NCBI GenBank assembly: GCA_045617105.1
Contig: JAZLHW010000016.1
Coordinates: 1-64,000, forward strand
Reading direction: 5' to 3'
Source of the DNA: CALELM01 sp045617105
GTDB lineage: Bacteria > Bacillota > Negativicutes > Selenomonadales > Selenomonadaceae
DNA length: 64,000 bases
Below are positions 8,800 to 16,378 of the stretch, piece by piece. The position numbers and the translations under genes were made by a program. Under the pieces are notes generated by a model. That model was not told the origin of the DNA and did no database searches. It saw only the letters and a list, made by a program, of their open reading frames with translations. How positions within the stretch are numbered: the first letter of the stretch is position 1; every line of letters starts with the position of its first letter.

Positions 8800-10524
8800 T
8801 TGACTTGGGAGTTAAAAGCAGAGTTAAAGGAAACGTTGAAAAAGGAGCAGGGCTGCTATAGGCATCCTCTAGGCGGGCGAGATCGATTTGCGCTTGTTTA
8901 TCCGAATTCATATCATGTAGGTATGTCAAATTTAGGTTTTCATATTGTCTATGACCTTTTGAACCGAAGGAATGATACAGCCTGCGAGAGGGTATTTCTT
9001 CCAGACAGCAGACAAATAGAACGTTATGTAAAAACAAATACGCCAATCATGTCACTGGAAACACAAAGTCCGCTCTATGATTTTGATATGTTAGGATTTG
9101 CGATTTCCTTTGAAATGGACTACTTTAATGTTCTAAAAATCTTGGAAATGGGTAAGGTTAAGCTTATTGCAAAGGAACGGGGCGAAATGGATCCTATAGT
9201 TATTGCTGGAGGACCATGTGCTACCTTTAATCCTGAGCCGCTCAGCTTGTTTTTTGACGCTTTCATTATTGGCGAAGGTGAGGCAATTCTTCCCCAATTC
9301 ATGGATGTTTACCATCAGGCAAGGAGGGAAGGGGTATCTCGTGATGAGCTGCTTCATCGCGTGGCAAAAATTCCTGGGGTTTATGTGCCGTTTCTGTATG
9401 AGCACTGCTACAATGAAAGTGGACAAATTTCTGAGATTATCCCCACGGGTGACACACCTCTTGAAGTGAAAAGGCAATGGGTAAGAAATTTGGATGAATA
9501 TCCTGCTCATACGGTAGTTCATACGGAAAACACGGAGTTTCAGTTATACCTTATAGAAACGTCACGAGGCTGTGGCCGTCATTGCAGATTTTGTATGGCA
9601 GGCTATTGTTTTAGGAAACCTCGCAACCGTTCTCTTGCCGTCTTAAAGGAGGAAGTCAAGAAAGCGATTCCTTATGGAAAGCGTATTGGCTTGATGGGAG
9701 CAGCCATTTCAGATTATCCTGAGATTAATGAGCTTTGCAGGTATATTCTGGATGTGGGACTTGATATGTCTGTAGCCTCTTTTCGTGCAGATTCTGTGAC
9801 AAAGGAATTGGTTCAGGCTCTTGCAGCAAGCGGTCTAAAAACACTGACGCTTGCGCCGGAAGCAGGAAGCGAGAAGATACGCTCTGTCATTAACAAGGGA
9901 ATTCATGAGGAGCATCTCTTTCAAGCAATGGATTTTGGAATCGAAGCCGGCATACAGAATTTTCGGATGTATATCATGATAGGGCTTCCTTTTGAGCAGG
10001 AGGAGGACATTGCGGCAATTGTAGATTTAGCAGGCAGGCTGCAGGATCATATGCGTGAAAAAGGCTGCAAGGGACTCTTGACGCTCAGTGTCAATCCATT
10101 TGTTCCTAAACCCTTTACACCGTTTCAATGGTTGCCGATGGTTTCAAAAGAAAAAATAGAGAAAAGATTGAAATTCATAAAGGATGCGTTTAAGAAAAGC
10201 AGGCATGTCCGCATTATAGCGGAATCGCCAAGAGAGGCGTGCACGCAGGCAGTGTTGGCTCGTGGCGACCGGCAAATTTCCAAAGTACTTCTGAAGGCAC
10301 ACGAAAAAGGCGGGAGCAAGGCGTGGAATCAGGCAATGAAAAGCGAAGGGCTCTCTGCAGGGGACTATATTTATCGTATGCGGGAGAAAAATGAGGTGTT
10401 TCCGTGGGCTTGCCTGAATATGGGGGTACGGACAGAATACCTTTATTTGGAGCTGGAAAAAGCAAAAGCTTTAAAATTTACGCAACAATGCTTTGACGGG
10501 TGTAACCGTTGTGGTGTATGCTAG
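8800..10524 (+). CDS. B12-binding-like radical SAM protein (Radical_SAM_N2 / TIGR03960-like)
   Basis: A 574-residue radical SAM protein related to the uncharacterised TIGR03960 group. The N-terminal half (YPNSYHVGMSNLGF, PLYDFDMLGFAISFE, GGPCATFNPEP) resembles the cobalamin-binding-like N2 domain. The cluster motif C258-G-R-H-C262-R-F-C265 follows, then LAPEAGSEKIRSVINKG and FVPKPFTPFQW. The C-terminus ends in a cysteine group CNRCGVC. The start is TTG 8800 preceded by GGGGGCAGG; an ATG at 8795 is out of frame. The DUF2344 partner often seen with this family is not adjacent. The reaction is unknown. Confidence 0.82.
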   Translation: MTWELKAELKETLKKEQGCYRHPLGGRDRFALVYPNSYHVGMSNLGFHIVYDLLNRRNDTACERVFLPDSRQIERYVKTNTPIMSLETQSPLYDFDMLGFAISFEMDYFNVLKILEMGKVKLIAKERGEMDPIVIAGGPCATFNPEPLSLFFDAFIIGEGEAILPQFMDVYHQARREGVSRDELLHRVAKIPGVYVPFLYEHCYNESGQISEIIPTGDTPLEVKRQWVRNLDEYPAHTVVHTENTEFQLYLIETSRGCGRHCRFCMAGYCFRKPRNRSLAVLKEEVKKAIPYGKRIGLMGAAISDYPEINELCRYILDVGLDMSVASFRADSVTKELVQALAASGLKTLTLAPEAGSEKIRSVINKGIHEEHLFQAMDFGIEAGIQNFRMYIMIGLPFEQEEDIAAIVDLAGRLQDHMREKGCKGLLTLSVNPFVPKPFTPFQWLPMVSKEKIEKRLKFIKDAFKKSRHVRIIAESPREACTQAVLARGDRQISKVLLKAHEKGGSKAWNQAMKSEGLSAGDYIYRMREKNEVFPWACLNMGVRTEYLYLELEKAKALKFTQQCFDGCNRCGVC

Positions 10525-10555
10525 TATAGAATCGGTGTTTTGTGAGGAAATTGGT

Positions 10556-11377
10556 ATGAGTTATTTTTTGCAGCACAAGCATAGTAATTTGTGGCATGGC
10601 AAATTTTCTGTTTTTCCCGAGAATCTTGTGGTACATGCGATTTCTTCCCGTCAGGGTGGAAAAAGCCAAAAGCCGTATGACAGCTTGAATCTTGGGTTGT
10701 ATGTAGATGATGATCCCGAAACAGTATGGGAAAATCGCTTACTGTTTGCAAGCTCATTAGGGCTTAGGGCAGAAGATATCGTTACGCCGCAGCAAATACA
10801 TGGTGCACAGGTCGTTCGCGTTTATGCAGAGGATGCTGGCAGGGGAGCAAGATTTTATGATGATGCAGTTCCCGAAACGGATGCATTGATTACAAATGTA
10901 CCAGGGCTTCCGTTGATGCTTTGTTTTGCGGATTGCACGCCTATTATGTTTTTTGACCCTGAGCATGGAGCTGTAGGGATCGCACATGGTGGTTGGAAAG
11001 GGACGGTGGCAAAAATCGCTAAGCTGACGCTTGAGGCGATGCAGAAGGAATTTCATACGAATCCTTTGGAATGTTTGGCAGGAATCGGTCCATCGATAGG
11101 ATCATGCTGCTATGAAATAGGCTCGGAAGTAGCGGAGAAATTTCGGCAGGCATTTCCACTGTCCATAGAAAAGATCTTGCTTTCCAAGAAAGGTAAAATA
11201 TATTTGAATCTTTGGGAAGCTAACAGGATACAGCTTTTGGAGGCAGGAATGAAGGATGAAAATATAGAGCTTTCCAACACCTGCACTTCTTGCGAGAATT
11301 CATGGTATTTTTCTTATCGTGCGGATGGAAAAAAAACTGGACGCATTGCTGCGATGATAGCAGTGAGAAAATACTGA
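10556..11377 (+). CDS. pgeF: PgeF/YlmD-type multicopper-oxidase-like purine nucleosidase
   Basis: DUF152 (YfiH/YlmD) protein of 273 residues. Members phosphorolyse purine nucleosides, and PgeF of E. coli edits peptidoglycan precursors. Likely zinc ligands are a histidine in QQIHGAQ near 82, C127 in CFADCTP and H144 in AHGGWKG. ATG 10556 is preceded by GTGAGGA, so I use it rather than the in-frame upstream start that overlaps the previous gene. It opens a run of genes ordered as in the Bacillus ylmD-ylmE-ylmF cluster. Confidence 0.9.
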   Translation: MSYFLQHKHSNLWHGKFSVFPENLVVHAISSRQGGKSQKPYDSLNLGLYVDDDPETVWENRLLFASSLGLRAEDIVTPQQIHGAQVVRVYAEDAGRGARFYDDAVPETDALITNVPGLPLMLCFADCTPIMFFDPEHGAVGIAHGGWKGTVAKIAKLTLEAMQKEFHTNPLECLAGIGPSIGSCCYEIGSEVAEKFRQAFPLSIEKILLSKKGKIYLNLWEANRIQLLEAGMKDENIELSNTCTSCENSWYFSYRADGKKTGRIAAMIAVRKY

Positions 11378-11397
11378 TTGGAATTGAGGCATAGACT

Positions 11398-12102
11398 ATG
11401 ACAGCAGATAATATTCGTATGGTAGAAGCCGAAATAGAAAAGGCGAAGACCGCAAGAGTTCGGGTGCCAAAGGAAGCCGCTGTGCATTTGATAGCTGTTA
11501 CGAAGAACCATGACATTCTTGCAATGCGAGAAGCCATTGATGCTGGAGTGAAGGAAATTGGCGAGAATCGTATTCAAGAGGCAAAGGAAAAGCTTGAGAG
11601 GCTTGAACGTAAGGTCAAATGTCATCTGATTGGTCATTTACAGACGAATAAGGTGAAGCAGGCGGTAAAATATTTTGATTTGATTCATTCTATTGACAGT
11701 ATTCATTTGGCACAGGCACTTAGCCATGCAGCAGAAAAGGAAAACAAGATTCAAGATGTGCTGGTGCAGGTCAATCTTGCAGAGGAAGAGAGTAAGTCCG
11801 GTGTTCGTAAAGAGGATTTGATGGATTTGTTGCGGACGGTAGATGAACTTTCAAATCTTAGATTAAAAGGCTTGATGATGATTGCTCCCAATTATGAAGA
11901 TGCAGAGGAGTGTCGACCGCTTTTTCGAGAAATGTATGATATTTTTCAGAAGGTGAAAGCGATGAAGTGGAAGACAGCAGACATGGAGTATCTTTCTATG
12001 GGTATGTCGAATGATTATAGGATTGCTGTGGAAGAAGGCGCCAATATCGTTCGGGTTGGGACTGCGATCTTTGGAAAACGCTTGTATGGGAACATGAAAT
12101 AA
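11398..12102 (+). CDS. yggS: PLP homeostasis protein YggS/YlmE
   Basis: A PLP-binding alanine-racemase-fold protein of 234 residues with no catalytic partner domain. It buffers pyridoxal phosphate and affects amino-acid and keto-acid pools. K36 in AVTKN is the expected Schiff-base lysine. HLIGHLQTNKVK and YLSMGMSNDYRIAVEEGA are family signatures. It lies between pgeF and sepF with short gaps, as in many Firmicutes. Confidence 0.94.
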   Translation: MTADNIRMVEAEIEKAKTARVRVPKEAAVHLIAVTKNHDILAMREAIDAGVKEIGENRIQEAKEKLERLERKVKCHLIGHLQTNKVKQAVKYFDLIHSIDSIHLAQALSHAAEKENKIQDVLVQVNLAEEESKSGVRKEDLMDLLRTVDELSNLRLKGLMMIAPNYEDAEECRPLFREMYDIFQKVKAMKWKTADMEYLSMGMSNDYRIAVEEGANIVRVGTAIFGKRLYGNMK

Positions 12103-12115
12103 GGAGTGATAGTAA

Positions 12116-12634
12116 ATGGGTTTTTTGGATAAAGTAAGTAAAAAATTGGGAATTGGCGACCAAGAGGATATGGAAGAGTATGAGGACAAGGAACTGGAAC
12201 CATTAGAAAAAACGCCGGAATGGAGCAACAAAGAAGGCGAACGAGATTTTGAGCGACAAGCGGAAGCCAGATCGGAGGCTAGAGGGTCGCAAAATGTAGT
12301 TGATTTTCGTGGAGCATCGTCTGTTCGTGATAATGTAATTGCGACAAGCAAAATGAAGGTCGTAGTGATCGAGCCGACATCTTTTGATGATTCTCAGGAA
12401 ATTGCAAATTGCTTGCAGGAGAAGCGTCCTGTGGTGATTAACTTGAATAAAATAGACAAGGCAGAGGAAATGCGTATTATTGATTTTATCAGCGGTACGA
12501 CTTATGCTTTGAATGGAGATATTCGGCGAGTGGGAGAAAGAGTATTCTTTTGTGCACCCAATAACGTAAATATTTCTTTTACGGAAGAAGAAAAGAAGCC
12601 TGAAAATGCAGATCTTCCTTGGTTAAAGAAATAA
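12116..12634 (+). CDS. sepF: Cell division protein SepF
   Basis: FtsZ-associated membrane anchor of 172 residues. Residues 1-13 (MGFLDKVSKKLGI) form the amphipathic membrane-targeting helix. An acidic variable linker follows to about residue 75, then the globular SepF domain (KVVVIEPTSFDDSQEIA, RPVVINLNK, IDFISGTTYALNGDI). Its neighbours ylmH and divIVA are the classic division-site cluster. AAGGAG precedes ATG 12116. Confidence 0.95.
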   Translation: MGFLDKVSKKLGIGDQEDMEEYEDKELEPLEKTPEWSNKEGERDFERQAEARSEARGSQNVVDFRGASSVRDNVIATSKMKVVVIEPTSFDDSQEIANCLQEKRPVVINLNKIDKAEEMRIIDFISGTTYALNGDIRRVGERVFFCAPNNVNISFTEEEKKPENADLPWLKK

Positions 12635-12661
12635 AAGATAGTTTTCTTTGGAGATGAGGGC

Positions 12662-13453
12662 ATGGCATCAAAGCAAAAAGAAAAAATTATAAGGTTCTAT
12701 CGAGGGACGGAAGGGGAAGAAACTGCTGTAAAGCTGGTAGATTTGGCAACGCAGGCGCTTCAGAGCCAAAAATTTCGAGTGTCAGCCTTTTTGAGTCCTT
12801 TGGGACAGGAGATTGCTGAAACTGTAAAAGCAAATTTTCCAGGAATTAAAGTTGATTTTTTTGGCGGGTATCACGGTGCTGAGCGTCAGAAGGCACTTTT
12901 TATGGATGCATCGTTTGACAGCCAGCCTGCTTATGGAATTGTGGTCGTGGAGGCCGCTTGGAATGAAAAGTTTGCACATTTATCCCATAGGGACGTACTG
13001 GGTTCCCTGATGGGGCTTGGTATTGAGAGAGATTGCATTGGCGATATCCTTGTGACATCGGAATGTGCAAAAATTATTGCAGACAAGGGAATGGCAGATT
13101 TTTTGCTTGCGAATCTGACACATATTGGTTCAGAAGCAGTTACGTGTTCTCTGGGTGATTTGGCGGCATTGGAACCAAAAGAAGAACGTTGCAAGGAGAT
13201 CCGTGCAACGGTAGCATCCATGCGCGTGGATGCTATCGCAGCAGCTGGCTTTGGAACATCTCGCAGTCGTGCAGTGGAAGATATCGCGGCGGATAAGCTG
13301 AAAATAAATTGGCAGGCAGTAAAAAGTCCATCACAAATGGTAAAAGAGGGAGATATCCTTTCCATGCGTGGTCGCGGACGTTTGGAAGTCGCAGAGGTTC
13401 GAGGTCAAACGAAGAAAGGACGCACTTGCGTATTTCTGAAACGATATCTCTGA
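12662..13453 (+). CDS. ylmH: S4-domain RNA-binding protein YlmH
   Basis: A 263-residue protein with an N-terminal YlmH domain and a C-terminal S4 RNA-binding domain at about 187-250 (MRVDAIAAAGFGTSRSRAVE, VKEGDILSMRGRGR). YlmH homologues bind stalled large ribosomal subunits and take part in ribosome-associated quality control, which makes the nearby rqcH interesting. The membrane gene yggT that usually separates sepF from ylmH is absent; only 27 bases lie between them. Confidence 0.92.
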   Translation: MASKQKEKIIRFYRGTEGEETAVKLVDLATQALQSQKFRVSAFLSPLGQEIAETVKANFPGIKVDFFGGYHGAERQKALFMDASFDSQPAYGIVVVEAAWNEKFAHLSHRDVLGSLMGLGIERDCIGDILVTSECAKIIADKGMADFLLANLTHIGSEAVTCSLGDLAALEPKEERCKEIRATVASMRVDAIAAAGFGTSRSRAVEDIAADKLKINWQAVKSPSQMVKEGDILSMRGRGRLEVAEVRGQTKKGRTCVFLKRYL

Positions 13454-13483
13454 TAGATTTGATTTGTAAAGGAGAAATGGATC

Positions 13484-14377
13484 TTGCTTACCCCAATTGA
13501 TATACACAACAAAGAGTTCAAAAAGAGCTTTCGCGGCTACAATGAAGACGAGATAGATACCTTCCTTGATCAAGTAGTGAATGATTATGAAGTTTTGTAT
13601 CGAGAAAATGGTCAGCTGAAGGAAGAGTTGGAACTTAGCAGGAAGACAATAGAAGACTACCAAAAGCTGGAAAAAAATTTGCAAGGTACGTTGCTTATGG
13701 CGCAGAAGACAGCGGAAGAGGTTACATCTCATGCAAGGGAATCTGCTGCAGAGTTAAAGGAAAATACGGAAAAGGAATGTAAAAACCTGCGTGATCAGAC
13801 GAAGAAGGAATGTCAAGCGTTGAGCCAGCAGACAGAAACAGAATGTCACAGCTTACGGAAGCAGACGGAAACGGAATGCCAGAATTTGCGGAAACAGACA
13901 GGAACGGAATGCCAGAATTTGTGCAAGCAGACAACAACAGATTGCCAGAATCTACGCAGGCAAACAGAAATGGATTGCCAAAATCTGAGCAAGCAAACGG
14001 AAATGGAATGCAAAAAATTGCGTGAGAAGACAGATTTTGATACGAAACGGCAGATTAAAGAAGCTGTAGACAAGGTACGTGTTATTACTGCCGAGTACGA
14101 CAGGCTGGTGCGTGAAAAAAACAGCTTCATGAAAAAGGTTCGTGTCATGATGGAGTCTGAGCTGGCTATTTTGAATCAGACCTTGGATGACCTTCCGCAT
14201 CCCAAGGAAGATGAGAATCTGGTGGCTGTTCCTGGAGATACCTTGGGTAAGGAAGGAACGAAAGAAAAGGAAGAATGCAAAGAAGCAGAACAAGCTGAAC
14301 CAAAATTAAAAAATGAGAATAAAGTTGACGAAAGTAAGGTTGTTGAAGTGAAGGATAATGCTCAAAAGAATGCATAA
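13484..14377 (+). CDS. divIVA: DivIVA with cysteine-bearing 11-residue repeat coiled coil
   Basis: Pole- and septum-marking coiled-coil protein. The N-terminal lipid-binding region is canonical: LTPIDIHNKEFKKSFRGYN then EDEIDTFLDQV. Residues 98-185 are eight consecutive 11-residue units of the form (E/D)CxxLxxQTxx, each with a cysteine at position 2 and one extra cysteine in unit 5. A second coiled-coil stretch and a disordered acidic tail follow. The start is TTG 13484, with GGAG at 13471; a nearer ATG is out of frame. The gene overlaps lspA by 20 bases. At 297 residues it is longer than the Bacillus protein (164). Confidence 0.9.
   Translation: MLTPIDIHNKEFKKSFRGYNEDEIDTFLDQVVNDYEVLYRENGQLKEELELSRKTIEDYQKLEKNLQGTLLMAQKTAEEVTSHARESAAELKENTEKECKNLRDQTKKECQALSQQTETECHSLRKQTETECQNLRKQTGTECQNLCKQTTTDCQNLRRQTEMDCQNLSKQTEMECKKLREKTDFDTKRQIKEAVDKVRVITAEYDRLVREKNSFMKKVRVMMESELAILNQTLDDLPHPKEDENLVAVPGDTLGKEGTKEKEECKEAEQAEPKLKNENKVDESKVVEVKDNAQKNA
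13775..14038 (+). repeat. Eight 33-bp tandem repeats inside divIVA
   Basis: Eight in-frame 33-bp units encode the 11-residue cysteine motif. DNA identity is highest in units 3 to 7, where GAATGCCAGAATTTG recurs, and drops at both ends. It is coding repeat DNA and not an array with spacers. Confidence 0.9.
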
Positions 14378-14837
14378 GAAACATTTTGATAAACTAGAGG
14401 GAATCCTGTTTTTTTGCATTATTTTCCTTGATCAGGCCGTTAAATATGTGGTAAAAAGTGGAATGATTCTAGGAGAATCTATACCTTTGGTTCCCCATAT
14501 ATTTCATTTAACCTATGTGCTGAATCCAGGTGCCGCCTTTGGTGTTTTAGAGAACCAGCGGATTTTTTTTGTTCTCATGGGAGTTGTGCTGCTGTTTTGC
14601 ATATGGAAATATTATCCCAAGATTCGCAGGATGGATACCATTTTGCATTATGGGTGTGTAGCACTTGCGGCTGGAGCAGTGGGTAACTTAATAGACCGCA
14701 TTCAAAATGGATTGGTTGTTGACTTCCTTGACTTTCGCATTTGGCCTGTATTCAATATTGCTGATATTGCAATCGTGGTCGGCGTGCTATGTATGATTTA
14801 TGCTATGCTGTTCCGCATGGAAGAGGAAGAATTTTGA
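14358..14837 (+). CDS. lspA: Lipoprotein signal peptidase
   Basis: Aspartic protease of the inner membrane that cleaves prolipoprotein signal peptides. Four hydrophobic segments are visible in 159 residues. The catalytic aspartates are D113 in GNLIDRIQNG and D136 in FNIADIAI. ATG 14358 follows GAAGG and lies inside the end of divIVA; ATG 14370 is a possible alternative. The isoleucyl-tRNA synthetase gene that usually sits between divIVA and lspA is missing. The stop overlaps the rluD start. Confidence 0.95.
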   Translation: MLKRMHKKHFDKLEGILFFCIIFLDQAVKYVVKSGMILGESIPLVPHIFHLTYVLNPGAAFGVLENQRIFFVLMGVVLLFCIWKYYPKIRRMDTILHYGCVALAAGAVGNLIDRIQNGLVVDFLDFRIWPVFNIADIAIVVGVLCMIYAMLFRMEEEEF

Positions 14838-15757
14838 TGAAAAATGAAATCGAGTATTTGGCGGAACAGTCAGGAGAACGGCTGGATCTATTTCTTGTTC
14901 GGCAGCAATCTGGGATGTCCAGAGCACACATTCAGAAATTGATTACGAACGGAAACGTATTGGTAAATGGATTTTGCCGCAAAGCAAATTACAAGCTTCG
15001 AGAAAATGAAAAGATAAGTCTTACGATTCCAGAACCCATTGGGATTTCCATAGAGGCAGAGAATTTGCCATTGGATATTCTTTTTGAGGATGAAGACATT
15101 CTTGTTGTCAACAAGAAGCGTGGTATGGTAGTTCATCCAGCAGCAGGAGTTTATCATGGGACGTTGGTCAATGCATTGCTTGCACATTGCAAGGATCTAT
15201 CTGGCATTAACGGTGAGATTCGTCCCGGGATAGTTCATCGCTTGGATAAGGATACTTCTGGCGTGATGGTCGTTGCAAAGAATGACAGGGCACATTTGGA
15301 TTTGGCAGAACAAATTAGGACGAAGTCTGCCCATCGTATTTATTGGGCAGTGGTTCATGGCAACCTGAGGGAAGAAAAAGGAATTATCAAAGGAAATATA
15401 GGCCGTCATCCTGATGATCGAAAAAAAATGGCAGTGCTTCCTGAAAAGGGAAAACATGCTGTTACGGAATTTAATGTATTGGAACGATATGGGGAGTATA
15501 CTCTCGTAGAGTGCAGACTTCAGACGGGGAGAACACATCAGATCAGAGTGCATATGGCTCATATTGGTCATCCGCTTGTTTGCGATCCTGTATATGGACC
15601 AAGGAAGAAAGCACCGTTTTCTATTCAAGGACAAGCCCTTCATTCTTTGGAACTGGTATTGGCACATCCTTTGACGCATGAGAGCATGAGGTTTCATGCG
15701 CCTTTGCCTATGGACATGGAAAAGATATTGAGCACTTTGCGAAAAAATAAAAATTGA
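14837..15757 (+). CDS. rluD: RluD-type 23S rRNA pseudouridine synthase
   Basis: RluA-family pseudouridine synthase of 306 residues. An S4 domain covers about 13-75 and the catalytic motif HRLDKDTSG carries D137. TGRTHQIRVHMAHIGHP is the second family signature. The start is ATG 14837, overlapping the lspA stop by one base (TGATG), which indicates coupled translation. In Bacillus the equivalent gene is ylyB, also between lspA and pyrR. The exact uridines modified are inferred from the family only. Confidence 0.92.
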   Translation: MKNEIEYLAEQSGERLDLFLVRQQSGMSRAHIQKLITNGNVLVNGFCRKANYKLRENEKISLTIPEPIGISIEAENLPLDILFEDEDILVVNKKRGMVVHPAAGVYHGTLVNALLAHCKDLSGINGEIRPGIVHRLDKDTSGVMVVAKNDRAHLDLAEQIRTKSAHRIYWAVVHGNLREEKGIIKGNIGRHPDDRKKMAVLPEKGKHAVTEFNVLERYGEYTLVECRLQTGRTHQIRVHMAHIGHPLVCDPVYGPRKKAPFSIQGQALHSLELVLAHPLTHESMRFHAPLPMDMEKILSTLRKNKN

Positions 15758-15772
15758 TGGGGGTTGAGGTTT

Positions 15773-16327
15773 ATGACTAAGTTCGTGGATAAGACGCTTC
15801 TTATGGATAAGGATGGGGTTCATCGTGCTTTGACACGGATTTCTCATGAAATTGTCGAAAAAAACAAGGGTATTGACCATATAGTGCTTGTTGGTATTCG
15901 TACTCGTGGAGTTCCTATTGCAGAACGATTGGCAAAGGTTATTGAGCAGATTGAGGGAAAGCCTGTTCCGCAGGGAATTCTCGATATCACCTTGTATCGA
16001 GATGATCTTTCTACGCTTTCTTATCAGCCTATTGTCCATCCTACGGAACTGCCGGTAGATATTACAGGAAAAACTATTATTTTAGTAGATGATGTTCTCT
16101 ATACAGGGCGGACGATTCGTGCTGCACTTGATGCATTGATAGATATGGGACGCCCAAAAACGATTCAGTTGGCTGTATTGATCGATCGCGGTCATAGGGA
16201 GCTTCCCATAAGGGCAGATTATGTCGGAAAAAATGTGCCAACTTCGTCAAAGGAGATTGTCAGTGTTCAGCTTCAGGAGATTGACGGCGAGGAACAGGTG
16301 GTGCTTCGGGAAGTTGTGGAAAATTAA
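15773..16327 (+). CDS. pyrR: Bifunctional pyr operon regulator / uracil phosphoribosyltransferase
   Basis: PyrR of 184 residues. The PRPP-binding loop is TIILVDDVLYTGRTIRAAL at about 101-119. In Firmicutes it binds pyr mRNA leaders in response to UMP. TTGAGG precedes ATG 15773. No pyr gene follows; the transcript ends at a bidirectional terminator, so PyrR must act on leaders elsewhere in the genome. I saw no PyrR-binding loop in the short gap ahead of it. Confidence 0.95.
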   Translation: MTKFVDKTLLMDKDGVHRALTRISHEIVEKNKGIDHIVLVGIRTRGVPIAERLAKVIEQIEGKPVPQGILDITLYRDDLSTLSYQPIVHPTELPVDITGKTIILVDDVLYTGRTIRAALDALIDMGRPKTIQLAVLIDRGHRELPIRADYVGKNVPTSSKEIVSVQLQEIDGEEQVVLREVVEN

Positions 16328-16343
16328 TACAGTTTGGATGATT

Positions 16344-16378
16344 TAAGTGGGAGGCTGCTTTTGGCAGCCTCCCACTTA
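16344..16378. terminator. Bidirectional terminator between pyrR and rqcH
   Basis: A 15-bp perfect stem (TAAGTGGGAGGCTGC at 16344-16358 against its complement at 16364-16378) with a five-base loop sits between two convergent genes. Its right arm includes the last codons of rqcH on the minus strand. Confidence 0.8.

Noticed and set aside
13775..14038. CRISPR-like regular repeats
   Set aside because: The units are contiguous, in frame in divIVA, and have no spacers.
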